From contig NW_022261360.1 in NCBI RefSeq assembly GCF_009602425.1, forward strand, positions 212,656 to 276,655: a stretch of DNA of 64,000 nt, written 5' to 3'. Source of the DNA: Actinia tenebrosa. Its lineage: Eukaryota > Cnidaria > Anthozoa > Actiniaria > Actiniidae. The notes under the pieces were generated by a model, which ran no database searches, had not been told where the DNA came from, and saw nothing but the letters and a program-made list of their open reading frames with translations. The translations under genes were made by a program, and so were the position numbers. Positions 49,465 through 61,100 of this stretch are shown piece after piece. How positions within the stretch are numbered: the first letter of the stretch is position 1; each line of letters begins with the position of its first letter.

Positions 49465-52400
49465 ATGGCCACCTACCTTCAGCCTAAAACCAGCTATAAA
49501 CTCGTATCTCAAGACCATTTTAACCAGGATAAGGTCATAGTACAAGTCAAGCTAACAGATTCGTGCCTTCGAGCTTTACAGGACTTCAAAAACGCAAAGG
49601 TTTGATAAATTTTCATGCCTTGTTTCAGTGTGGCATGGTGATGTACATCCAAATGGTTGACTTACAAACCTTTTGTTTTCTCAGGGACCTTCAAAAAATA
49701 CTCCATTAATAAAGTTTTCAGGCCAAAATGGGGTAAGGCATTCTATTCTTTATCACTAAATACAAAAAAAAACCTTAGAGTCTTGATTCAAGCACTTCTT
49801 ATCATATATAGAACTTCTCATGTATTTAACTTAGAATTTCGACCAAGAATTACCATATTTACCACCTCTCTATGAATTTAATGAGATTATTCTATTTTAT
49901 TTCTTCGTCTGCTTATTTAACTAATGGTGTTACGTAAAGGAAGGTTAGAATGAAGGTCCCTTGTTTATGAGATACATGCGCTGTTCAAGTCGGGCTTCCA
50001 CTGTTCCATAAGGCAATGTTTAGACCAACAAAATTAGCAACCACATAGTGATATTGCTATTCTGTATTGGATTTTTTTTGGAGCCTCAAAACGATGATCT
50101 TCGATTTGGTAAAATGGGAGCCGAGTATCTTTATCGGTGTTGACTGGTATTGAGATATCTTGAAAACCGGCCATATTGTTTTTCATGTTATTATAAATAA
50201 CTTTATTGGAATTTTAGGCTATTTTTAGTAAAATCCTTCAATATTCTATGATACATCTACAGAATATTCTACAATGTTCTGCAAGAAAAACCTATGATAC
50301 ACTACTTTAACTTCACTGTCTTCTATAGTATGACAATACAGAGCAGTGTTCACAAAAAGCTTATGTTGCTGAATTTAATACAGAATGTCAGAATATGACA
50401 AGCCATTACATTGAGAGGCTTTCCATTGTTCTGAATATATCAACCAAATCAAAATGCATAGTTACCACTTTGATGAAATAAAATGGTATGATTGTACTAG
50501 CATAAATACCCTAGGGAGCCCATACATGCAGTTGTACATTGCTATTGAGCTGTACATTTATACCACACTTAATATTTTCTTTGTGCATATCACCAGTTTT
50601 ATGTGATATTTTGAAGACTGACAAATATGAAACGAATTCCTGCATTCTGGTTGGCCTTTTTCCTGTGTTATTATAAGAAAAACAGTCTGCAATATATCAC
50701 AACACATCTGTGTTAACCGGACCTTTAAGGCTGATTTACATCGTACAATGTTTCATCATGACTGTTGAGTGCAGCATACTGACGATATGGATTGTTTCTT
50801 TTAAACTTACTGTACAACTTGCTTAGGGCTGCAAAAGGCAACCAAGACTTAGGGTAAGCATGTTAAGTACAACAGTTACAAGGAAAAATTGTACCATGTA
50901 AATCGGTATTTATACAATACACTAGTATACAATACCCACTGACGTAATTAAGCTAATAAACAATACTAATAAATAATACTCTTACTGTTCATTTTCCAGA
51001 CAATCACTATACCAAGTACAGAGAAAGATCCGGAGAGCAACAGGCGACAGTTTACATTTAGCTGTTCAACGCTCCAATCGACCAACAGCCAAAGTTGTTT
51101 AGACTGCATTCAACAGCCAGGCAGAAGTAAAGCTGTCATGTCCCTAGGCAGTATCACTCATAAAATAAATGTTAATGCTACAGATGATAGTTATAAAATG
51201 ACACAGGACAAGATGAAGGTGGTTGAGAAAGAGAGAAAGGAAGTCAGGTATGCCACAAGGGTCATCTCTGGGTCCTCTCATTTTTTTTCTCCTTAAAAAT
51301 CAACATATGAATAATCCCCTTAACTTCAGTTCTGGCCCTATCTTGAAAGGTAGCCATGCCTGTGCATTGAAGTGAGACAAACAGTGAGCTTGCAATGATA
51401 GAGACGTGAATAAATTATTGTTCAAGGTGTTAAAAAAGGTCTCTATCATTACAAACTCACTGTTCATCTCACTTTGATTCAAAGGCAGGGTTACCTTTCA
51501 AGTTGGCGGGAAAGGGACTATTGAGATTAAAAGAATTAAATGGTTTGATACTATGCATAAGTCATTGTGCTGCTAATAACCTCTAAAGTTACAAGACTAA
51601 AAACCACCTTGTGATTGATATAAATATAATATTGATGTGACTTTTAATAATGATTTTATCCTCCCCTAATTCACAGCACAAGAGTGATCAATATGCCAAA
51701 AAAAGGTAGGAGAAATACTGATCGCTATATATACAATATATCCCTATTAGTGCTCACCTCTCATCAATGCAATCCATGTTCAATTCACAAACTTGATGTC
51801 ATAGGGAATAGAGTTTCTAGTTTGTTCTCTCCTGTGCTTCGAGGGGTTTTCTCCCATTTCATTCTCTCTACAAAACTCAACTTCTAAATTCCAAGGTCAA
51901 CAGGTTGTATGGTTTGTTAGCCACTGTCTATTACAGTGAATGCAACCCTGAAACAGGGATGATCCTCACTTAGGAAGATGATATATGTTTAGTCTTGTGG
52001 TAAAAGGTTCATGATCTAAAACTGGTGCTTCTTTTTCATCATTCCAGCCAAAACAACTCGAAATACCACACGTCAAGTCTTGAAAACGCCAGTGTCAGTG
52101 AAGAGAAAGATACAGAGTATACCAAAATTATCAAATAATCCCAAACCATCCAGTATTGGTCCGAGTAAATCTCTCAGGTAATATTGCTGGTTGAAGATCT
52201 GAAATCTGAAACGATTTGCCAGTGTAGGTCATTGCTTGAAGGAAATGGGATATTTCGTTGCAAGCTACTAATGAAAAAGACAAAACAAATGATCCCTTTC
52301 ATTCATATTTAAATTCACAGCCCAAGTTTTTGAAATAGGAGTAGATATAAGTTACTCCATCCATCCATCCCTCCCTCCATCCATCCATCCCTCCCTCCCT

Positions 52401-55400
52401 CCCTCCCTCCCNNNNNNNNNNNNNNNNNNNNNNNNNNNNNNNNNNNNNNNNNNNNNNNNNNNNNNNNNNNNNNNNNNNNNNNNNNNNNNNNNNNNNNNNN
52501 NNNNNNNNNNNNNNNNNNNNNNNNNNNNNNNNNNNNNNNNNNNNNNNNNNNNNNNNNNNNNNNNNNNNNNNNNNNNNNNNNNNNNNNNNNNNNNNNNNNN
52601 NNNNNNNNNNNNNNNNNNNNNNNNNNCCATCCACCCATCCATCCATTTATCTGTCATCTCATCTAGTGTACACCACCAATCTTTCTAAACCAGCTTTCTA
52701 TATTGCTAATTATGTTTGTCTCTATTCTTAGGGAAAGAGTAATTCATCTTTTGGCTGTAAAACCTTTCAAAAAGATAGAGTTAATAACCAGGCTTAAAAA
52801 AGGTGCAGGTCATATATTAACTTTACCTATATGTATACTTTTTTGTATAGGTGGGTGTACAATGAGAAAATTTGTTTTAGTTGCATTGATTGTTATTTAA
52901 ATTGCCAACCCAAAATTTATTGGATAATCCAATGGAGCAAAGTGATAAAACCTATTGCTCAAATGATTGATATATAACATCACAATGGCAATATTTATTA
53001 CCATTACATCCACCTATTAGTGGACGTAATGGTAGTGCGCGTCAAGGGAACCTCACGGAAGAGCCCCTTATGGAGAGTGGTGGTTGTAAAATATAAGTTT
53101 AAGTTTATATAAGTCTATTTAGTATCATTTGTGTGGCTATATACTATATGTGTGATATGTATTACATGTCCCTGGTTGAATAATAAGCACTTGTGCTGAG
53201 CTATTAGATAAGAGTGACTTTCATGAAGTTTATTACTAAATGATCTTTATTTTGTAGATGGAGTTACTTTAAAAGACAAGAATGCATTAACAAATATACT
53301 AAAACAGGTACTCATTTATATATAGTACCACAGCTATTCTTATATAATATAATTTTTTGTTTTTTAAATATATCTTATCTATTTTAACTATATTTATTCA
53401 CTGCAACGTGTTATGAAGAAATAAAATAGATGTAGATATCTACTATTTAAATTAGCCTTTATGAAAAGTACTCAGTTCATTACCATTGCATGCCAGGACT
53501 TTTGGTGTATGGTTTTGCCATGGGTCTGATGACTTCAAAACCCAATGTTTTCTGCATTTTTCTTCTGCATATAGTTAAAAGTGGACTGCAGTCTCTTTAC
53601 TGATCAACATCATTGTTTTTATTCAAGGTGACATCAGTCAATAACAATCAATATACCCTGCTAAAGAAAGTACATCCTGAAATTAAGGTAAATACAAAAA
53701 TAAATAAATAAAATTATGCTTGCATTTTCTTCTGAGTTATTACTTGATAATAATCAAACAGTTGATTTTATGACATAGCCACGATATAACGCATGCTCTG
53801 ATTGGTTAATTAGCGTGGGCGAGCGTGCATCCAGGAATAGATGGTGCACACTGGCACGCTGTGCTATGTAATGAGGATTTCGTTAAAACAAAATTTGAAT
53901 TTTTTTGATGAACAAATATTTTTTACGGTTTTGCTATGCTATAAAAGCAATGGTCAATGCTTAGTTGTGTGTATATACAGTTCTGGATGGACTTGGGAGA
54001 TTGCTTAACTACTCAAGAAGCTAGAGCTGCCCTCGGCTACACCTTTTGCGAATCTTATGCCTTTTCCCTGCTTAGCATTTCTTGCATTCAGTTGATGAAA
54101 TGACAATCTATTGACTGAAGCAACTTGTTATTTGATATAGGTTGATACTTGGCCATATAGTGAAATAGAAAGGAAAATTGTACAAAGGTAAGAAATGTAA
54201 CAAACACAGCAATAAATGTTTAATATTTTTCTTTTCAAAATATATTTTTTGAATTTTTTGTCTTTTTTATATACAGTTCATTAAATGCTAAGCCCGACAA
54301 AGAGCAATCATTACAGAAAAGTGAATCAAATGAAGTAAAAACCAAAGAAGTAAGTTAACATTCATAGGCACAACTCAAATGCATGTCACACAACACCCTC
54401 TATCACAGTAAGTCTATCCGTCACACAACAACTCATCACTCATAATTTACCTCCTGCCACAAAACTTGACAACCACATAAGACCTCTCTCATACACAACC
54501 CCACTAACACAAGACCCCATTGTCAAGACATGTATATTCATATACCAAGGGGGTGTCTTTTTGACTGGGCATCGCATGTGAGTAATGTTTATTAGGCCTC
54601 TCCCTTGATTCAAGAGTTTTTCTCTTGGTTCTCCAGCTTTTTCCCCCTGCATAACCTACCAAGCAAAATGGAAATTTGAAAAATGTCAGAGTTGAGAGAG
54701 CTGTACCCCGACTTTGATTAGCCAAGAGGTTGTTTCAGGGTTCAATCTGTGAGTTTGCTGTGTGCTGACTTAGATCAGCCCAGAGGTTGTTTCAAGGTAT
54801 CGACAAAACTTGAAGGATTTGAAGTCATTGATGCTGTCATTTTTTCTTCATCCAGAGTAACAAGAGACAGTCTGAATCAACTGAGTATGGTAACCCTGCC
54901 CTTAAGAAGCAGCGGATATCTCACGTGGTTTCCAATAACAATGTTGCAAAACATGCTCAAGATACAGACAAACCAATAAGTTTATCCAAGCAAAATTCCT
55001 CTCGGAACAAGCCTTTAGAACAGAAGAGTGAACAACAGAATAAAGATGCTTCATCTTCAGGTACTTTATTGTATGGTACATGACCAAGAGAATATGAACT
55101 AGTTGATATTCTCTTGACATGACCTTTTCCACACTTGTGGCTTGATTGGTTAGTGTGCTGCCTGCAAAACAAGAGGTCCATAGTTTGATCCTCAGTGACC
55201 TCACACACTTGTTTTAAGGAGCAAGTGTGGCTTGATTGGTTAGTGTGCTGCCTGCTAAACAAGAGGTCCATAGTTTGATCTTCAGTAGACCTCACACACT
55301 TGTTTTAAGGAGCATGTGTGGCTTGGTTGGTTAGTGTGCTGCCTGCTAAGCAAGAGGTCCATAGTTTGATCCTCAGTGACCTCACACACTTGTTTTAAGG

Positions 55401-56672
55401 AGCAAGTGTGGCTTGGTTGGTTAGTGTGCTGCCTGCTAAACAAGAGGTCCATAGTTTGATCCTCAGTGACCTCAAACACTTGTTTTAAGGAGCAAGTGTG
55501 GCTTGGTTGGTTAGTGTGCTGCCTGCTAAGCAAGAGGTCCATAGTTTGATCCTCAGTGACCTCACACACTTGTTTTAAGGAGCAAGTGTGGCTTGGTTGG
55601 TTAGTGTGCTGCCTGCTAAACAAGAGGTCTATAGTTTGATCCTCAGTGACCTCACGCACTTGTTTTAAGGAGAAAGTGTGGCTTGGTTGGTTAGTGTGCT
55701 GCCTGCTAAGCAAGAGGTCCATAGTTTGATCTTCAGTAAACCTTGCACACTTATTTTAAGAAGCAAGTGTGCTGCAACATATTGTATTTTTTTAACCAAA
55801 TATTTGCAAACTCAACAGTCAAACTTTTACTCATGTCTGAAAATGACTCTGAAGAATGTCAGACTGACTATAAAAAGTAAGTAAATATTTTCACCTTGTT
55901 CCTTTTCTTCTAGTTTCAAGGTGTCATTTTATTCACTGCAGATGTTTTTTTCTTATTTTACAAAGGAAATATCGTCCTATAACCAATAATGAACAAAGGT
56001 GCTCGTATAAAAGAGACTTCCAAGTTGAATATCACGAATATCAAAGGCTACAGAACCAGATCAGCTCAGTAGCCAAAAAGTTCAAAGAACTTAAGGAAAA
56101 CCTGAAGAAATGTCCCGAACAAAGTGAAGAAAGAGAGGTGTGTATGGAAGCTGGAAGGAAACATCCTTTTTCTTTTCCGAAATTGTGGTCAGGATTCATG
56201 ATTCTTTTTCTCTGTTATTTTCTTTACTTACAAGCACGTTAATAAATCATTTCAGATAATCGAGAAGCAAGTCTTAGAGCTTTATCAAAAACAACTACAG
56301 GTTAGTGTATGATTGTATTATCATTACGTCATATCATTATGTGATATCACACCTGTTGTCTGCTGCTGTACTCGTGTGTGGTAGGGTGCAAACCATATAT
56401 CAGGCATGAAATAGTACTAACTAATTAGTACAAAATAGCAGCAATGAAACAATTGAAAACAAATGATGTAGATGTGTTTAGTGCTATTATGTTTTTGTGG
56501 TATTTCACGGAATTTGGTTTACTCTCTATTGAGTATGTTTGTGGTTTGTTTTTAGGACCCCACGTGGGAAAGCGACAAGAAACGAGTCAAGGATCTCCAC
56601 TGTAAACTAACTTATATCAAAGGATTAATACGAGAATATGATGATAAACGGGTAGACACTGCTGCTACATGA
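49465..56672 (+). CDS. ELL: ELL RNA polymerase II elongation factor, 495 aa
   Basis: 15 exons: 49465-49599, 49685-49732, 51000-51247, 51677-51705, 52048-52177, 52732-52802, 53258-53307, 53628-53687, 54141-54187, 54277-54349, 54856-55060, 55819-55876, 55966-56137, 56256-56300, 56556-56672 (1488 nt, in phase). The N-terminal ELL domain shows VIVQVKLTDSCLRALQDF, FSGQNGTITIPS, LDCIQQPGRSKAVMSLGSI and NATDDSYKM. Then come RERVIHLLAVKPFKKIELIT and TWPYSEIERKIVQ. After a disordered linker the C-terminal occludin-homology coiled coil runs from residue about 395 (YHEYQRLQNQISSVAKKFKE to LHCKLTYIKGLIREYDDKR). ELL suppresses Pol II pausing and joins super and little elongation complexes. The frame is open upstream to an ATG at 49351; I prefer 49465 by homology. 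It is the single gene for vertebrate ELL1-3. Confidence 0.94.
51331..51516. mobile_element. Foldback MITE in ELL intron 3
   Basis: Two arms of about 75 bp pair with few mismatches. The left includes CTTGAAAGGTAGCCATGCCT and AACAGTGAG; the right is its inverse with CTCACTGTT and TTACCTTTCAAG. The central part is ATAAATTATT. Non-coding. Confidence 0.8.
51745..51900 (+). mobile_element. Diverged SINE copy in ELL intron 4
   Basis: TAGTGCTCACCTCTCATCAA plus CATGTTCAATTCAC (B-box-like), then GTTTTCTCCCATTTCATTCT and AACTTCTAAATTCCAAGGTC. Same order as the head and body of the KIF24 intron copy. Confidence 0.45.
52360..52650. repeat. (CCAT/CCTC)n microsatellite with 215-N gap
   Basis: CCATCCAT and CCTCCCTC repeats on both sides of the N run at 52412-52626, in ELL intron 5. 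The gap is thus most likely unresolved simple repeat; exons 5 and 6 join in phase across it. Confidence 0.9.
54590..54810 (+). mobile_element. SINE copy (body and tail) in ELL intron 10
   Basis: Body GTTTTTCTCTTGGTTCTCC, tail units TAGCCAAGAGGTTGTTTCAG and GATCAGCCCAGAGGTTGTTT with GTGAGTTTGCTGTG between them. Two tail units. The head is unclear. Confidence 0.6.
55132..55770 (+). repeat. tRNA-like 90-bp tandem array, seven units, alternating variants
   Basis: Seven units with starts near 55132, 55225, 55316, 55406, 55496, 55586 and 55676, in ELL intron 11. Each unit reads like a tRNA: GTGTGGCTTGGTTGGTTAGT (A-box region), CTGCTAA as a seven-base anticodon-type loop (GCT, serine) and TAGTTTGATCCTC (B-box), and the unit's GTGTG can pair with CACAC at its end. 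Units 2, 4 and 6 have CTAAACAAG while 3, 5 and 7 have CTAAGCAAG, so the array also repeats with a 180-bp dimer period. Confidence 0.85.
56382..56528. mobile_element. TTAGTGCT-family MITE in ELL intron 14
   Basis: Left TAGGGTGCAAACCATATATC and right (inverted) TAGAGAGTAAACCAAATTCC match with changes, and both reach a GTGAAATA or ATGAAATA block. The interior has TGTTTAGTGCTATTATG and AACAATTGAAAACAA. Confidence 0.6.
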
Positions 56673-58181
56673 CCTCGTACTTTATCAAACATTGGATCGC
56701 ATTTATGGGTTAAAATTACAAAATATTGATAACTATTCGAACAATTCCTAATTCTTTGGCTATGTGATGCTTTTTGCGAATGTTTTGAGTCCGGAGAAAG
56801 AACGGGTAGGATGAAAGAGAGAAACTGGGAAGGAGATCTAATACTTCCTCCTCTCCTCCCCTCCCCTCTTAGACCTTAGCCTTTCTCCGAAATCAAAACT
56901 GATTGAGCCTAGAACAGTCATATTGTTTATTGGATTAGATTATTACTGTGAAATTGGTTTATGAGATAAGTCGGACAGTCTTGTTCTAATTCATCGATTT
57001 TCGGGTATAAACTCCCAATCCTCTTGTAGCAAGAATAGATTTTTCTCTCAATTTCAGGCCTAATATTAGAATGAAAGAGATTTAAATGTTAATAAATGAA
57101 AAAAGCTAAATGAAATAATGGTCCTATTCAATAATAGACTTGTAGTTCTGGTTAACCGAGTTATCTACATAATATTTCGTAACATTTGTCCGAACAACGG
57201 GAGCAAAAACAAATTGCAGGGACGTCAGCATGGTAACCAGAAGTCAGTGATTGGATTGTCGATGGCACATGTTTTATGTAAACATTAGAACAACGACAGT
57301 TCTTTTACAGGAACCAATCATTGTCCACTCATGTATAAACGACTGATTATACAATCAAAGATGGTTTTGGTTCTTTCTTGTTCAACAATAGAAATCTCTT
57401 CGTCATAAAACAGAAAAAAAAGTTAAATGGGTTCCAAAAAAAGAGATATGGACGAAGATCTTACTGGATCAGTAAACTATCTGACTAATACAAGGAACTG
57501 TAAGTCAAACGAGCAGCTAGACTGCTAGAACACACTGAAACAAACACACGCTAAAACGTGCGCTAGAGCATATTCACTGGCGGGCAAAGCACCTCACGAC
57601 TCAAGTTATCACTCTGATCAAACGCTTTCGCTGAAACTGAGTTTAAACCAGAGGTTAATGTTCCTTGAACTCCTATATCTGTTTTATTTATGGTATTTTG
57701 AATGTTGTTTGAGACTATAATGATGGGTATCAGAGGTAATTAATATGCGCAACTTGGGCCGGATGTGCGACGAAACAGGAAGGCAGTGATTGATTGATTG
57801 CAAACCAAGATGCCTTTTTTTTTAAATCGTGGTTATTCGAACCTTTTTTTTCCTTCGATTTTTCTATTCTATTTCAAAAATAATGCAACATATTATAGCG
57901 TAAAACTGATATCGATCTACTGCCGTGCTCATTTTCCACGCTAGTCTTGTTGCTGTAGCGAGGGGGACCAAAAGTCAATGTTGCGTCTGAGAGCTTTGTC
58001 TGACGTCCTATTGGCTCATTTCTACAATTAGTCTTTTGTTGAACGTCAATTGATGACAAACACCAGAAAAATGGAATTTGTAACCAGACTCGATGTAATG
58101 ACACATTGCGCTTAGTTCCCAACTGCGTGTGCGGCGTGTACCGTACTTCACTAAACAAACTAAAACACTAGAAGACTGAAA
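56673..58181. other. Spacer ELL / SLC15
   Basis: ELL 3' flank and SLC15 promoter side. A short CCTCTCCTCCCC tract lies near 56850. No gene or repeat supported. Confidence 0.55.
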
Positions 58182-61100
58182 ATGGCTGCCCGAGATAGAA
58201 CGGAGAGTAAAATCAAATACGAGCCAGCAAGTAGGTGAACTCTTTTCTGATCCTTAGATAGTGATTTTCATTGATGTCATAGCAATAAGTCGAAGACAGA
58301 TTGCCGGCTTTAGGCGTCGCTACAGTGGTATGCGTAGTTAAGCCTCTGTTATTTGTCTTGATATTAGAGTATGGTACGGGATAGAAGCAAATAGTATTAC
58401 CAACTCACAATACAGTATAATAACGAATAAGGTTGTAGAAGGTTTTACTAGTTTATTGTTTGTAATTCTTATCATCGTTCTTAACATCCTAATCAAATTT
58501 TCACGAGTACCGTAAATAGTACGAGTCACGCGGTATTAAAGTTTTTTAACTCATTGATATCAAACCCCAGAATGAATGATAAGGTAGCAGTATGAAATAG
58601 TAATATAGCATACGCGCTGTTGTGCGCGCTACTAGTTTGTACCAGGCGGATCAATCACAAGATCGTCTTGTAACTAGTACAACGGGGTTCCAAGGTATTT
58701 ACTATAATCTTAGTATCGTAATTCAGTAACTAAGAACGAGAGGTCACCAAAGGTTAACATCATGGGTTTAGGATCAGAACTATGGCTAAGATTACAGCTG
58801 AAATATCTAGACATATTGTCAATTTTGATCGTAAGCTCAAGCTTTTCGTCAACAATTGAAGATGTTTTTAAAACATCAATAAGTTGGCGCTCAGTCAAGT
58901 CCAAAGTTAGAAGTTCTGGATGAGGTTTATAATACTGAGTAGATCGATGACCGGATACTCTCAGCTTGGCCAGGCTTGGCGGTTTCTATAGAGTTCACCG
59001 GTCCTTTTGACCCGGAGTTTCTGAGTAAACGAATTCAATAATTGGTTTATTTTATTCATTATCATCATTTTGCTGAATGACATTGGTTTTATAGCTGAAG
59101 AAGATCAACTAAAGACAGGCAACTGTTGCGCCAGAACCAAGGTATGAAGCTTTATACAAAATACAAAATATCAGGGGTGGGGTAATCTGGATGCATTAAA
59201 CTTGCGCAAAAACAAAGTGCCAATTTGGTGGACCTCCGTTTAGGCTAAGCCTCCGCGGGCCCTGATGATGATAGTTCAAAACTAACGGCGTATTTTCCCG
59301 TGTATTTAGTCGTGGTTTACGCAGTTCCCAAGAGCAACATGGCCTATTTTGGTTACCGAGTTTGGAGAACGTTTCTCATATTATGGCATCAAAAGTAAGT
59401 GGCTCATTTTCAGGCACTCTCGCATGAAAATGGTTTCCTTTCCGACTCATGAAATTATTTTATAAAATCTTCAAATTTTACTGATACCCAGAAACGACCT
59501 CAGGGCTGATGTAAGTCAGGGCATGGCAAACTCACTTATCGAACCCGGCTGAAACAACCTCTGGGCTGATCTAAGTCAGGGCATGGCAAACTCACTTATC
59601 GAACCCTAAAACAATCTCTGGGCTGATCTAAGTCAGGGCATGGCTAACTCACAGATAGAACCCTGAAACAACCTCTGGGCTGATCTAAGTCAGGGCATGG
59701 CTAACTCACAGATCTAATCCTGAATAACATCTGAGCTGATCTAAGTCAGGACACGGCGAACTCGCGTATCGAATTGATTGCGCTGAAATTCATTATGTTA
59801 GGTCTTGTGGATGGAGCGGGGAACCAAAGAACCCCCCCCCCCCCCCCNACCCCCCCCCCCCCCCTCAAAAAACTGAATCAGGGAAGAGATCTACAATTAA
59901 CTCTACTCACATTTGATGGCGAGTCCGGAAATAAACCTGAGACACCCAGAGGTGAGGGGTGAGTGTATTACTGCTACACCACACACCACCCTTCATTCCC
60001 TGGAGAAAGCAGACTAAGGAAAACTTTAAAATGTTCCGCTTTTTCTGCAGCTGTGCTTGTGCTGTACCTAACCAAAGATCTGATGTTCAACAAGGCCGAT
60101 GGGAAGACCATCTACCATGCCTTTAGTATGACAAGCTACTTCACTGGGGTGATTGGCGCCATGATCGCTGACAGCTTTCTTGGTAAATACAGGTAAGGGT
60201 TGAAGGACATGAAATGAACTTTGGATTAACCTTGAACATCATGGTCCTCATCTTCATCATCACCATCTTTTACCACTGTCTTCCAACATTACCGTTCTCT
60301 TCATTCTATCAATACCACGACATAATCATGACAATTACTATCAGAATCAATTACCATTATCATCATCATCACGACCCGCATCATCACCATCTCCTACCTC
60401 TGTCTTCCAACATTACCATTCTCTTCATGCTATCATTACAACATCATGGCTAGCAACATCATCACAACCATCATTACTCTGACATTAGTTGCATGCACAA
60501 TATATATCTATATGTATTAAAAAATGTATTATTCCCAGGACCATCGCCTACACTCTGTTCGTCTATTCTTTATCGGAGATGCTGTTGACCGCTACTAGTG
60601 CAGACACTATTGGCAACCGATCTTCGTAAGTACTATACCATCATTTATAAAATATTTAAAGGATAACGAGCGCTTATAATTGGCTCGCGCAACTTCGCTC
60701 AAAAATATTTTATGACAGCAATATAAAACGCGCGCATGCCAAGAGAAACACTCGGGTACGCCTCGTGTAAATGTAAATTCCGGGATATTTAAAGTGCGCA
60801 CGATCTTCTCTCTGGATACCAGCCTCGTAGATGAAGGAACTAACGAAAAGAAATACATTTGTAGTATTGGTCCCCTGATTGCTCTGTTCCTGATGGCCAT
60901 TGCATGCGGTAACATCAAGCCATGTTTAGCTGCGTTTGGTGGTGATCAATTCCGCGCTGATCAGGTTTGTTCCGTTCTCTATTTCTGACAGTAAGAATAC
61001 TTGTACTACCACACCCTTCTATCCTCCCCCTCTGCCTTCCTCTCTCCCTCCCTCCGTCCTCCTTCCCTCTCTCCGTACTCCTTCCCTCCCTCCATCCTCC

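Noticed and set aside
50827-50853. Possible 27-nt ELL micro-exon (AG/GGCTGCAAAAGG...AGG/GTAAGC)
   Set aside because: It has splice-like borders and keeps frame, but joining exon 2 directly to exon 3 gives FSGQNGTITIPS, which matches the family. The micro-exon would add nine unmatched residues.
54902-55722. Long minus-strand open frames with repeated TNQPSHTCSLKQVCEV-type peptides
   Set aside because: They are translations of the 90-bp tRNA-like tandem array (unit length divisible by three), not a protein-coding repeat.
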